A program made the translations under genes and the position numbers. A stretch of 55,143 nt of DNA from Chromatiales bacterium. GTDB lineage: Bacteria > Pseudomonadota > Gammaproteobacteria > JAGRGH01. The DNA is taken from the NCBI GenBank assembly GCA_020445605.1, contig JAGRGH010000010.1:1-55143 (forward strand), written 5' to 3'. Positions 44,601 through 52,291 of this stretch are shown one piece after another (position 1 is the first letter of the stretch; each line of letters opens with the position of its first letter). The notes beneath the pieces are model-generated. The model saw nothing but the letters and a program-made list of their open reading frames with translations, was not told where the DNA came from and ran no database searches.

Positions 44601-45641
44601 ATCAATGCCGACGAGTCGAGTCTGCTGGACTACAACGACAAGGTCCTCGACACAGGAGAAGCGAGCTTCGAGGTCAAGCCCGGCACGAACACCCTGTTTG
44701 CGCCGGACCCGTATCGCGTCTCCGATCACGACCCGGTCATCATCGGCCTGAGCCTGTTCACTCCGGGCAACATCATCATTCGCAAAGTGACGGATCCCGC
44801 CGGAGAGCCCGGAGCCTTTGAGTTCACCGGTGCGGTCAGCGGCAACATCGGTCATGGGCAGCGGATCGTCATGAACGGCCTGCCACCCGGAAACCATGTC
44901 GTGACCGAAACCGATCCCGCACCATCGTTCGAGCTTACGGCGATCAGTTGTGACGATGGAAACAGTAGCGGCGACATCGGCGCGCGATCAGCCAGTATCA
45001 ACCTCGAGGAAGGCGAAACGGTAACCTGTACCTTCACGAATACCGTGGATGACGCGGACGGCATCGCTGCCGCGATCGAAGACAGCGTGCCTGGTTACAA
45101 CGGCTCCGCTCAGGGCGATGGCAACAACGACGGCATTCGCGACGTACTTCAGGGCAATGTCAGCTCGATTCAGGACCTCGCCAGCGGCTGCTGGTGGACA
45201 ATCGAGTCAGACGGCGAGGGCCATCGCGACGTTGCCACCGAAGCGGTTCCGGCGGATGCGCCGCCGGGCTATTACCCGTGCAACTTCATCAGCTTCACGG
45301 CCGATCTGGCCGTGGATCAGACCGAACTGCAAGTGAGCCTGTACCTTGCGCCGCAGAACGTCGCTATCGGCGGAGCGGTTAAGTTCAATCACGTCGCCGG
45401 TGAGTGGCAGGTGATCGGTGACGTCGATCAGGGCGGAGACAAGACCGTCATCCATTACTCCGTGACGGACGGCGGACCGTTCGATGGAGACGGGACGGTG
45501 AACGGCCAGATCGAAGACCCGGTCGGGCCGATCGTCCAGGCGCGCCCGATTCCAACCATGTCCCTTGCCGGCTTGGCGCTATTGATCGGGCAATTCGCAT
45601 GCCTGCTGATGCTGATGGGTCGCAGGCAGCGTAGACGATAG
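41649..45641 (+). CDS. Large extracellular nuclease with two lamin-tail domains and IPTL-like anchor
   Basis: A 1330-residue secreted protein. Order: signal peptide (SLLLATLGLVGTGSQAAG); two nearly identical lamin-tail domains (about 27-215 and 219-410); an OB-like nuclease-associated region (about 415-690); an endonuclease/exonuclease/phosphatase domain (about 690-1035) with VGLVEIENNE, NHFKSRGSACDD, FVILGDLNAF and SDHDPVIIGL; an SpaA-like beta domain (GNIIIRKVTDPAGEPGAFEF); a choice-of-anchor-U-type domain (DADGIAAAIEDSVPGYNGSA); and a C-terminal PIPTMSLAGLALLIG plus Arg tail, an IPTL-CTERM-like anchor. It resembles ExeM/NucH nucleases that degrade extracellular DNA. All catalytic motifs are intact. 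The duplicated lamin-tail unit has a period of 576 bp. Confidence 0.9.
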   Translation: MRNFHPVTGSLLLATLGLVGTGSQAAGNLIITEIMYNPASSEDNWEWIEIHNNGDMTVDLAGYVVDDNNGVAHLGANIASGSVAAGESAVLYNADDVSAANFQAAWGTVNLIAVTNWSAMSLNNSGDTVGIWNSFANYSGDSVTQANVIEQVVYGTTAPWPVDDGAGSIYLTGLAADNNNGANWALSTDGASTPVFDAYTAAAAGGNSGTDIGSPGLSPPKLIVTEIMYNPASAEDNWEWIEIYNAGGSTADLAGYVVDDNNGVAHLGANIASGSVAAGESAVLYNADDVSAANFQAAWGTVNLIAVTNWSAMSLNNAGDTIGIWNSFASYSGDNELQANVIEQVVYDDEAPWPVDDGAGSIYLTGLAADNNNGANWALSTDGANTPVFDAYTAAAAGGNSGTDIGSPGTPVVVPALRIHEVQGSGAGVTSPGTAVMIEGVVIGDYQETDELDGFFVQEEDADADADPATSEGIFVYCGGACGTFPVSEGQIVEVTGIQEEFFGMSQIDVSGAGANVVVTDAGDNLGLITATTVSLPAAAGTDQAGTFENVEGMLVTFDVQLTVTELFELARYGQIVLSEDGKLRHFTDQNAPDVAGYADHLADIAKRRIILDDTNDVQNQPDNVFHPQPAGFAVDNFIRGGYTVGNLTGVMHWSWAGLGGTDAWRIRPQLSSPVSFNADNARQATPTDVGGDIKLAALNLLNYFSTIDATASNSIGDCGPGLTLDCRGADSAAELTRQTQKLTSALLAMDADVVGLVEIENNETASLQAIVDALNAIAGAGTYDYVDTGFIGDDAIKVGFIYKPAVVGLSGAAAVLDTGVDARFDDFRNRPTLAQTFEVVDVANDSFGEKFTAAINHFKSRGSACDDVGDFDANDGQGNCNGTRTGAAEALVDWLATDPTGSGDPDFVILGDLNAFAMEDPVAAILEGADDVSGNSDDFVNLIDQFLGANAYSFVIGGQWGYPDHALANGPLAAQVTGVTQWHINADESSLLDYNDKVLDTGEASFEVKPGTNTLFAPDPYRVSDHDPVIIGLSLFTPGNIIIRKVTDPAGEPGAFEFTGAVSGNIGHGQRIVMNGLPPGNHVVTETDPAPSFELTAISCDDGNSSGDIGARSASINLEEGETVTCTFTNTVDDADGIAAAIEDSVPGYNGSAQGDGNNDGIRDVLQGNVSSIQDLASGCWWTIESDGEGHRDVATEAVPADAPPGYYPCNFISFTADLAVDQTELQVSLYLAPQNVAIGGAVKFNHVAGEWQVIGDVDQGGDKTVIHYSVTDGGPFDGDGTVNGQIEDPVGPIVQARPIPTMSLAGLALLIGQFACLLMLMGRRQRRR
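41731..42880 (+). repeat. Direct tandem duplication of a 576-bp lamin-tail-domain unit
   Basis: The ATCATGTACAACCCGGCCAG at 41748 and 42324 mark equivalent points, 576 bp (192 codons) apart. The two units are almost identical at the DNA level over long stretches (for example the region around GCGGCGAACTTCCAGGCGGC), with scattered mostly synonymous changes. This points to recent duplication or ongoing conversion within the nuclease gene. Confidence 0.9.
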
Positions 45642-45777
45642 CCGCAGCAGCCCGGTCGCATGGCTGCGTGCCGGGCTGCCGCCTGAGCCGTCTTTCCGGG
45701 AAGGGCACCTTGGTTCGGGTTGGGCACGACTGTGCGTCGTACCGTCGCCTTATTGCCCGAGCGGCTAGAATGCGAAC

Positions 45778-45984
45778 ATGGACATTCACGATCCGTACAC
45801 CATCGCCGCAATCGCTTTGCTCGCCGTCATCTTCGGCGGCGTGTGGATCGTTGTCTGGTTGATCGCGGGTTGGCTTTGGGCCGCTCTGGCCTGTCTGGCC
45901 GTGTTTTTCCTTCTGGGCGTACTGAGCGTCAGCGGCTACAGCCGTGGTGGCGGATTTCTGGACAACACCGGCTGGATTGACTAG
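45778..45984 (+). CDS. Small two-helix membrane protein
   Basis: A 68-residue protein with two adjoining hydrophobic helices (AAIALLAVIFGGVWIVVWLI and LWAALACLAVFFLLGVLSV) and a short polar tail (GYSRGGGFLDNTGWID). No family recognised. It lies between the nuclease gene and ssrA. Support is its hydrophobic pattern and a clean start. Confidence 0.6.
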   Translation: MDIHDPYTIAAIALLAVIFGGVWIVVWLIAGWLWAALACLAVFFLLGVLSVSGYSRGGGFLDNTGWID

Positions 45985-46043
45985 ACCGGGTTCTTTGGAA
46001 ACGGCAATTCAAGCCGCCTTCCGGCGGCTTCAATCAAGGCGTT

Positions 46044-46405
46044 TGGTGGAGGCGGCGGGAATCGAACCCGCGTCCGAAAGCCCTACGTCCCAAGCTCTAC
46101 ATGCTTATTCCGCCTATTGTTTTAACCGCGCGCTACCCGACGGACAGGGAAGACGCGCGGCGAGCCCGGTAAGGTTTTAACGCTCCGGCCCCAGGCGAGC
46201 CTCGGCGCGATTCTGTGAGGTATGACGCCTGGAATCCGCACGCACAGACACGGCTGCGGTCAGACGGCACCCTACCGGGTATTAAGCGGCGAGTGCGTAG
46301 TTGTCGTCGTTGGCAACTAAGATTTTGCGGCTGGATTTACGAGGTCCTCCGCGCCTCGGCATGCACCTGAGGTTTCGCGACCCCCGTCGAAGCCAGGTCG
46401 CCCCC
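46044..46405 (-). ncRNA. ssrA: tmRNA (ssrA)
   Basis: On the minus strand the gene opens GGGGGCGACCTGGCTTCGAC and closes with a tRNA-like T arm (GGTTCGATTCCCGCC) and encoded CCA at 46044-46046, so the tRNA-Ala-like domain is complete. The tag frame (46282-46314, minus) reads Ala-Asn-Asp-Asp-Asn-Tyr-Ala-Leu-Ala-Ala-stop, the standard degradation tag ending in ALAA. About 362 nt, one-piece form. It rescues stalled ribosomes together with SmpB, which is not in the window. Confidence 0.97.
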
Positions 46406-46563
46406 AGTCGCTGTCAGTTTAGGCCCCGTGGCCCGCACTGGCAACGAGGGCTTAGATGGGCGCTCGCAGCGATGGTTCAACCGCGGAGCGGCGTGGCGCT
46501 GACGCCGTGGCCGTGGGAGACTGTTTCGGGTCTCGATCTTGTTGGCACCTGGCAACGTTTCAC

Positions 46564-46749
46564 ATGGCCAAGTCACCGAAAATCCGTCCCCGCAATCCCG
46601 TTGCCCGCGCGCCGATCCTGCGCAAGGGTGGGGCGCATCAGCGCCGCCCGGAGGCCGCCGATGCGGACCTGGAAACCGAACTCGACGAGGCGCTCGAAAC
46701 CGACCGTCCGCCGCCCCGGCGCCCGCCGCGCAAGCCCGCGTCGGGTTAG
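46564..46749 (+). CDS. Conserved small basic/acidic protein
   Basis: A 61-residue protein starting MAKSPKIRPRNPVARAPILR and continuing KGGAHQRRPEAADADLETEL. The RNP.AR...LRKGGAH core resembles short uncharacterised proteins widespread in gammaproteobacteria. A basic N-terminal half, a short acidic helix and a Pro/Arg tail (PPPRRPPRKP) suggest nucleic-acid binding, which is inference. It lies beside ssrA in the divergent orientation. Confidence 0.65.
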   Translation: MAKSPKIRPRNPVARAPILRKGGAHQRRPEAADADLETELDEALETDRPPPRRPPRKPASG

Positions 46750-46927
46750 TTTGCGCAACTCCGGGGTGCCGGAGTGCACCGGGCAATGCTGCAGGTGTCG
46801 GCCATCTGGCCCGTCGGGGGTCGAAAGTGTCGCTATCGCGGCGCGGAGATCGGTGTCAGGAAACCTCGCCGGGGACGGGGGTGTCTACCGGGCGATGGGT
46901 TTTGCTCGATTGGACGTGGCTTTCCTG

Positions 46928-46966
46928 CTTGGGAAAACGAAACGGCCCTCGATGGGCCCTTTTCGA
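46928..46966 (-). terminator. Intrinsic terminator after the 46974 gene
   Basis: On the minus strand, AAAAGGGCCC and GGGCCGTTTCGTTTT form a hairpin with a following T-rich run a few bases beyond the stop of the exported protein gene. On the plus strand the sequence also ends in TTTTC, so it may work both ways. Confidence 0.6.
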
Positions 46967-46973
46967 CACGAAT

Positions 46974-47750
46974 TCAGCGCTTGGAGTCGGCTTGCAACCT
47001 GCGCCGGCTTGCGAACGCCAGCAGGCCGGCGGCGAGCAGGAGTTCGCTGGTCGGTGCCGGGATCAGCTGAATCTGGGCGATCAGGTCCTGCTGGGTGGCG
47101 TTCACCAGGGAATACAGGCCCGTCGCCTGTGGGCCGGTGACCAGATCGTTGACGTACAGGTCGAGCCAGCTCTGCGCCAGCGCGATGGCGCCCGCCACGC
47201 TCTCGCTGCGAAACCGCGTGTTGCCGGCGCCTGGCGCACCATTGGCCACGACAAAGCCGCCAGCGGTTACGGTTTCGCGGACGATCTCCCAGATCGCGAT
47301 CTGAATCGCCAGCGCCTGCTGGTTGGTCAGGGTGGTCGCGCCAAAGACCGGGTAGACGCCACCGAGCAATTCGCCGACGTATCCCGCGCGCACCGCGCCC
47401 ATGCCGCCGATGTTGTTCGCGCCGCTGGACACACCCAGGACTTCCCAGGTGTAGGTCTGCCCGGTCGAAACACCCTGCTGGGGTTCGACACAGAACGCGA
47501 GGAAATTTGCGCTGCCACTCGGCAGGAGGTCGCCGGCGAAGTCACCGCCGGTTACGGTCATGCTGAACAGGCCCGCGCCCAGATTCGTCCAGCCCGTGCT
47601 GCCGGTGGTGCTGTCGGAAATGATGCGCTGGACCTGCCCGCCGGCAATGGTGCCGTTGTAGGTCGCGGTGATCGTGGTCGCGTGCAGGGGCGAACCCAGA
47701 AAAACCAGGAGCCAAGCCAGCCATCGAAATCCGGCGCTGAATCGGAGCAT
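46974..47750 (-). CDS. Exported protein with thioester-domain-like core and IPAP-type anchor
   Basis: A 258-residue protein. The signal peptide is WLAWLLVFLGSPLHA. The core has FLAFCVEPQQGVSTGQTYTW and later LAIQIAIWEIVRETV. A Cys followed by a C-terminal Gln-containing A.QIAIWE segment is the pattern of TQXA-type thioester domains, but assignment is by eye. The C-terminus LIPAPTSELLLAAGLLAFAS plus SRRRLQADSKR is a PEP-CTERM-like sorting signal with IPAP. It is followed by an intrinsic terminator. If a Cys-Gln thioester forms, the protein could attach covalently to surfaces. This is a hypothesis only. Confidence 0.7.
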   Translation of the reverse strand: MLRFSAGFRWLAWLLVFLGSPLHATTITATYNGTIAGGQVQRIISDSTTGSTGWTNLGAGLFSMTVTGGDFAGDLLPSGSANFLAFCVEPQQGVSTGQTYTWEVLGVSSGANNIGGMGAVRAGYVGELLGGVYPVFGATTLTNQQALAIQIAIWEIVRETVTAGGFVVANGAPGAGNTRFRSESVAGAIALAQSWLDLYVNDLVTGPQATGLYSLVNATQQDLIAQIQLIPAPTSELLLAAGLLAFASRRRLQADSKR

Positions 47751-47931
47751 CTACGGTCGTTCGTCTCCGTCGAGACTGCGTGCCAATGTCGTTGTTTTCC
47801 AAGAAGTTGTCAACCGGCGGGCTGCCGCAGGCTGCCCGGCGGTGAACTCCGGTGGTCCACTGGCGGTCTCACGGGCGCGGTGTGGTGGCGGTCCCGGTCC
47901 TGTCCGATCGATGCGTTGTCGGAATGCCCCA

Positions 47932-47962
47932 TTGACTTGGAGCCGGCTCCAGGTTCTATGCT
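47932..47962 (+). promoter_or_regulatory. MerR-type promoter/operator of the copper cluster
   Basis: -35 TTGACT (47932-47937) and -10 TATGCT (47957-47962) are separated by 19 bp, the long spacer typical of MerR-family promoters. The spacer contains the dyad ACTTGGAGCC/GGCTCCAGGT (47935-47954), which resembles CueR sites. The ATG of the regulator (47969) begins about where transcription should start, suggesting a leaderless message. Confidence 0.75.
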
Positions 47963-47968
47963 GTATGC

Positions 47969-48415
47969 ATGCAGTCGGCCGCATCGATCTCCGCGCCGCT
48001 TTCCATCGGCCAGGCCAGCCGCGAACTGGGCGTTGCGGCCGACACCCTGCGCTATTACGAGCGTATCGGGCTGGTGCCGCGCACGGCACGCTCCGGCGGC
48101 GGTCAGAGGCGATATGCGCCGGGCGACCTCGCGCGGCTGCGCTTCATCCGGCGTGCCCAGGCGATGGACTTCACGCTCGCTGAGATCGGCGCGCTGCTCG
48201 AGCTTCGCGCGGCATCTGGTGACGTACGCGCGGACGTGCGGGCGCTGGCACGGATGAAACTGGCGGATATCGATGCGCGGCTTTCCGAGCTCGAAGCCCT
48301 GCGCGCTGAACTCGGCGCTCTGATTGATCGCTGCGCGGCATCGAATTCAGGGCCGTGCCCGATTTTGACGCGACTCGGCGGAGAAATCCGTACGGAGGAC
48401 CAGGACCATGCTTGA
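47969..48415 (+). CDS. MerR-family copper-responsive regulator, CueR-like
   Basis: A 148-residue regulator. The winged helix-turn-helix is LSIGQASRELGVAADTLRYY and ERIGLVPRTARS, then RRYAPGDLARLRFIRRAQ, followed by a dimer helix. The metal loop has Cys-x7-Cys-Pro-Ile (CAASNSGPCPIL), the spacing of CueR-type Cu(I)/Ag(I) sensors. It sits directly behind a 19-bp-spacer promoter and at the head of a chaperone, efflux and oxidase gene set, so it probably activates the cluster in response to copper. The downstream chaperone overlaps by 8 bp. Confidence 0.88.
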   Translation: MQSAASISAPLSIGQASRELGVAADTLRYYERIGLVPRTARSGGGQRRYAPGDLARLRFIRRAQAMDFTLAEIGALLELRAASGDVRADVRALARMKLADIDARLSELEALRAELGALIDRCAASNSGPCPILTRLGGEIRTEDQDHA

Positions 48416-48680
48416 ACTACAGGTCGAAAACATCAAATGTGCCGGCTGTGCGAACACCATCCGCAAGGCGGTCGGTGAAGACGACCGCGTGCGCGGCGTG
48501 GACGTGGACATCGACAACCAGATCGTGCGTGTCGACGCCGAAGAAGACGCGCGCGAACAGGCCGTGGCCACGCTCGCGCGTCTGGGTTATCCATTGGCCG
48601 GATCGGTCAAGGGCCTGTCCAGCGCGGGCGCGAAGGCCCGTTCGTTCGTGAGCTGTGCCATCGGCCGGATCAACGACTGA
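48408..48680 (+). CDS. Heavy-metal-associated (HMA) domain copper chaperone
   Basis: A 90-residue CopZ/Atx1-like protein. The ferredoxin-like HMA fold runs LELQVENIKCAGCANTIRKA, with the metal-binding Cys-Ala-Gly-Cys rather than the usual Cys-x-x-Cys variants, and ends with LARLGYPLAGS. A C-terminal extension of about 20 residues has an additional Cys (SFVSCAIGRIND). It carries Cu(I) in the cytosol. It overlaps the regulator gene by 8 bp. Confidence 0.88.
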   Translation: MLELQVENIKCAGCANTIRKAVGEDDRVRGVDVDIDNQIVRVDAEEDAREQAVATLARLGYPLAGSVKGLSSAGAKARSFVSCAIGRIND

Positions 48681-48700
48681 ATACTTCTCGCCGACATTCA

Positions 48701-49036
48701 ATGCGCCGTACAGCCTCACGCATCGCAAGCGTCCTGATCAGCCTGCTGGTGGCAATGTCACCCGTGCGTGTCGCGTTTGGCTGTCTGCACGATGCGGCAG
48801 CCGCGACATCGCAATCCGGTGCACAGACTTTCTGTCACTCCACTGCCATCGACACCACCCGGCATGACTCCGGTTATTGCGATTCCGGGGCCTGTTGCCA
48901 GCCGATGGCCGCGGCGTTGCAGAACTTCGTCACGGACATTCCCGCACTTGCGGCGGCTGTTGCGCAAGCCGTGTATCTGAGTGCCATGCATCCCGCACCC
49001 GAACGCCCGCGGCTGGACCGTCCACCCCAGGCCTGA
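48701..49036 (+). CDS. Cys-rich periplasmic protein of copper cluster
   Basis: A 111-residue protein with a signal peptide (VLISLLVAMSPVRVAFG). The mature part has CLHDA, TFCHSTA, YCDSGACC and several His residues, suggesting metal binding in the periplasm. A family name is not evident, though such small Cys-rich exported proteins often accompany multicopper oxidases. It starts 20 bp after the chaperone stop. Confidence 0.7.
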   Translation: MRRTASRIASVLISLLVAMSPVRVAFGCLHDAAAATSQSGAQTFCHSTAIDTTRHDSGYCDSGACCQPMAAALQNFVTDIPALAAAVAQAVYLSAMHPAPERPRLDRPPQA

Positions 49037-49136
49037 TCCCCGAGCGGGTATTTCACCCGCAAATCGCTGACGTTTCGCACGCCGGGCGTTCTCGCGCGTG
49101 CGGCCGATTGTCGTGCAACCTCGGGATATCACACTC

Positions 49137-49418
49137 ATGAGACTCATCACCCGTGCCGTGACCGTGGCCGGTTGCGGCCTGATATCAATCATTGCATCGG
49201 GCTGCGCCAGTCCGCCGCTGCCTGAGCTCACCAGCGCACATCCGGCCAGCGTCAATGCGCCGGCCGGTCATATTCCCGCTGCGACCGGAACTCTGGCGGT
49301 TGTCCCGGTCAGCCCGCGCGCGATGCCCGGCGCGATGGATCATTCCGGACATGCGGGCATGGACCATTCCGCACACGGGGGAATGGATCACACCGGGCAT
49401 CACGGGAGCCAGCCATGA
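49137..49418 (+). CDS. Met/His-rich lipoprotein
   Basis: A 93-residue protein. The signal peptide ends in a lipobox (IIASGC near residue 23), giving a lipidated Cys. The C-terminus has repeated MDHSGHAG, MDHSAHGG and MDHTGHHG units, typical Cu(I)/Cu(II) binding patterns of copper-resistance proteins. Probably a periplasmic copper trap. It overlaps the following efflux gene by 4 bp (ATGA). Confidence 0.8.
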   Translation: MRLITRAVTVAGCGLISIIASGCASPPLPELTSAHPASVNAPAGHIPAATGTLAVVPVSPRAMPGAMDHSGHAGMDHSAHGGMDHTGHHGSQP

Positions 49419-50842
49419 CCACTCATCGACTACGTGGCGCGTGCCCGGCGCTCGCAGCGCTCGCGCTGCTCGGCGGTTGTGCGAGCGTTCCGGAAAACGC
49501 CGGCCTGGCTGCCGTCAACGAGCGGGTCGCTCCCGCCACCGGCCAGACGCTGATCCAGCGCCGTGATGCCGAGTCGGACGCCGCTGCGCGTGCCGAGGTC
49601 GCGCGATTGCTGGCGCGGCCGCTCAGTGCGGACGATGTCGTTCGGGTGGCCCTGCTGAACAACTTCGAGTTGCAGTCGGCGCTGGCCGATCTGGGCATCG
49701 CGCGCGCCGAACTGATGCAGGCCTCGCTGGTGCCGAATCCGGTGTTTCACGGCGAGTGGAAATGGGAGCACGGCGAAGGTCGGCCACTGGTCGACATCGG
49801 CCTGATGCAACCCATCCAGGGTCTGCTGACGCTGCCGGCGCGAAAGCGTGCGGCCAGCGCGAGTTTCGACCTGCGCAAGATCGAGGTTGCCGACGCGGTG
49901 TTCGGACTGGTGCGTGAGACTCGCGTGGCGGTCGTCGAGTTGCAGGCCGAAAAGGCGCGCTGCGCGCTGCTCGAGGAGGTTGCCGGGTCCGCTTCCGCCT
50001 CGCTCGACGTGGCCCGTCGGCTGCACGCGGCCGGCAATCTGACCGACCGCGATCTCGATCGCCGCCAGGCCATGGAGGCCGAGGCGCGGCTGGCCCTGGC
50101 GGAGTCCGAAGAGGCCGTCGCGATGCGCGTGGAGGCATTGAACCAGGTCATGGGCGTGTTCGGCGACGACACGCGCTGGCGTCTGGCCGACGACCTGACC
50201 GAACCCGAACGATCGCCGCCGGATACCGCTGGCATCGAGCGCGCCGCCATCGAGGCCAGCCTGAGCCTGGCCGCCGCGCGTGCGCGGCTCGAAACGGCCG
50301 CGGAACGGGTCGGCATCGAAAACACGCAGTCGCTGTTCCGGCATCTGGAACTCGGGCCCGTGCATGAGCACAAGGGCGGTGAGCGCGAATACGGCTTCGG
50401 CTTGGGCTTCGAACTGCCGCTGTTTGACGTCGGTCAGGGCCAGCGCGCCGCCGCGCAGGCGATGTTCATCAAGCGTTCGGCCGAATATCGCGCGACCGCG
50501 CTCGCGGTGCGCTCGGCGGCGCGCAGCGCCGCGCTGCGCCTGTCGGCTGCGGACGACAAGGCGCGCTACACACGCGAGGTGCTCGCACCACTCGCGCAGC
50601 GACAGTTCGCAGGCAAGGTGCTTGAATACAACGCCATGCAGATCGGTGTGTTTCGCCTGTTGAGCGCATTTGATGCACAGACAGCAATGAAACGTCGCCT
50701 GATCGACGCAACCCGCGACTACTGGCTGGCCCTGATTGACATCGGTGCGCTGCATGCCGGGCATACACCCGCGTCAGGCACCATGACCGCCGGCTCGACG
50801 GCTGCAATGCCCATGGCCGGCGGCAGCGATGGAGGACACTGA
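49415..50842 (+). CDS. TolC/CusC-like outer-membrane efflux lipoprotein
   Basis: A 475-residue outer-membrane factor with a lipoprotein signal (LAALALLGGCASVPENAG). Two repeated TolC-type coiled-coil halves are visible: DDVVRVALLNNFELQSALAD, then VFGLVRETRVAVVELQAEKA, and later ALAVRSAARSAALRLSAADD. It would form a channel for copper efflux. No inner-membrane RND pump or membrane-fusion protein is next to it. The MCO gene starts 1 bp after its stop codon. Confidence 0.88.
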   Translation: MTTHRLRGACPALAALALLGGCASVPENAGLAAVNERVAPATGQTLIQRRDAESDAAARAEVARLLARPLSADDVVRVALLNNFELQSALADLGIARAELMQASLVPNPVFHGEWKWEHGEGRPLVDIGLMQPIQGLLTLPARKRAASASFDLRKIEVADAVFGLVRETRVAVVELQAEKARCALLEEVAGSASASLDVARRLHAAGNLTDRDLDRRQAMEAEARLALAESEEAVAMRVEALNQVMGVFGDDTRWRLADDLTEPERSPPDTAGIERAAIEASLSLAAARARLETAAERVGIENTQSLFRHLELGPVHEHKGGEREYGFGLGFELPLFDVGQGQRAAAQAMFIKRSAEYRATALAVRSAARSAALRLSAADDKARYTREVLAPLAQRQFAGKVLEYNAMQIGVFRLLSAFDAQTAMKRRLIDATRDYWLALIDIGALHAGHTPASGTMTAGSTAAMPMAGGSDGGH

Positions 50843-50843
50843 C

Positions 50844-52178
50844 ATGAAGCTCACACGTCGAAACCTGCTGACTGGCGCGGCGGTCGCCGCCGGCGCCGCT
50901 GCGCTGGCCTCGCGAAGCACACAGGCCGCACCGCGCTGGGACCGCTCCTACAGCGGGCTGGATCAACCCGACACCCCACGCAAGCCGGGCATGCCCGGCG
51001 TCGACTACCGTCCGGTCGAAACCCCGGGTGGCGCGAGCCTGCCGTGGAAGGTCGTCGATGGCGTGAAGGTCTATCACCTGATCGCCGAAGAGGTCGAGCA
51101 CGAGTTCGCGCCGGGCATGCAGGCGACCTGCTGGGGCTACAACGGCCGTGTGCACGGCCCGACCATCGAGGCCGTGGAGGGTGACCGCGTTCGCATCTAC
51201 GTGACCAATCGTCTGATAGCGCCGACCACCGTGCACTGGCATGGCGTGTTCCTGCCCAACGGCATGGATGGCGTGGGTGGCCTGAACCAGCGCGCGATCC
51301 AGCCCGGTGAAACCTATCGGTACGAATGGACGTTCCGCCAGCACGGCACCTTCATGTATCACTCGCATCATGACGAGATGACGCAGATGGGTCTTGGTCT
51401 CATGGGCATGATCGTCGTGCATCCGCGCGGCCAGACCGCGAGCGATTTCGTCGATCGCGACTTCGCGATCATGCTGAGCGAGTGGAAGCTCGAGCCGGGC
51501 GCGCGCAGGCCCGACCCGAACGAAATGACCGATTTCAACATTCTTACGATGAATGCGAAGTGCTACCCGGGAACCGCGCCGCTGGTCTGCAAGACCGGCG
51601 ATCGTGTGCGGCTGCGCATCGGCAACCTGTCGGCGATGGATCATCATCCGATCCATCTGCACGGGCACTACTTCCGCGTGGTCGCGACCGATGGCGGCGA
51701 CATCCCGCGCGAGGGTCAGTGGCCGGAAACGACCGTGCTGGTGCCGGTCGGTTCGACACGCGACTGCGAGTTCATCGCCGACGCGCCCGGTGACTGGGCC
51801 ATGCACTGTCACATGACCCACCACGTCATGAACCAGATGGGCCACGGGATCCCGAACATGATCGGTGCTGACGTGCGCGGCCTGGAACGGACGATCAGTC
51901 CGTTCGTGCCGTCCTACATGACGATGGGGCACGACGGCATGGGCGAACACGGCGCCCATATCGAGAGCGGTCACATGGCCGTGCCCGACAACAGCCTGCC
52001 GATGGTCGGCGCCTGGGGGCCGTACGACTACATCACCATGGGCGGCATGTTCACGATCGTTAAGGTGCGCGACCGGCTCGCGAACTACGCCGACCCGGGC
52101 TGGTACGAGATCCCCGCCGGCACGCAGTCGGTCGCGGCCACGGCCGCGGAACTCGTGCGTGACGGCATCGAAACCTGA
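50844..52178 (+). CDS. Periplasmic multicopper oxidase (copper-resistance type)
   Basis: A 444-residue Tat-exported protein (TRRNLLTGAAVAAGAAALAS). The four copper-binding His motifs are HWHGVFLPNG, HSHHDEMTQMG, HPIHLHGHYFRV and HCHMTHHVMNQMGHG, so type 1, 2 and 3 sites are complete. A Met/His-rich stretch near the C-terminus (MTMGHDGMGEHGAHIESGHM) is typical of CueO/CopA-like copper oxidases. It oxidises Cu(I) to Cu(II) in the periplasm. The start at 50844 follows a GGAGGACAC site. Confidence 0.94.
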   Translation: MKLTRRNLLTGAAVAAGAAALASRSTQAAPRWDRSYSGLDQPDTPRKPGMPGVDYRPVETPGGASLPWKVVDGVKVYHLIAEEVEHEFAPGMQATCWGYNGRVHGPTIEAVEGDRVRIYVTNRLIAPTTVHWHGVFLPNGMDGVGGLNQRAIQPGETYRYEWTFRQHGTFMYHSHHDEMTQMGLGLMGMIVVHPRGQTASDFVDRDFAIMLSEWKLEPGARRPDPNEMTDFNILTMNAKCYPGTAPLVCKTGDRVRLRIGNLSAMDHHPIHLHGHYFRVVATDGGDIPREGQWPETTVLVPVGSTRDCEFIADAPGDWAMHCHMTHHVMNQMGHGIPNMIGADVRGLERTISPFVPSYMTMGHDGMGEHGAHIESGHMAVPDNSLPMVGAWGPYDYITMGGMFTIVKVRDRLANYADPGWYEIPAGTQSVAATAAELVRDGIET

Positions 52179-52291
52179 GTGAGCCCGTTCCGGACTCCGG
52201 CGGGCCGGTTTTGTATACTCCGGCGCGCCGGCGATGCATGGCGGCCGTGAGGACCGCGACCGGTGTAAATCAATACGTACGAGGACGATCC

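Noticed and set aside
42588-44897. Long antisense open frame (769 codons) opposite the nuclease gene
   Set aside because: High GC and codon bias on the coding strand produce mirror frames. The translation has no family motif, signal peptide or ribosome-binding site.
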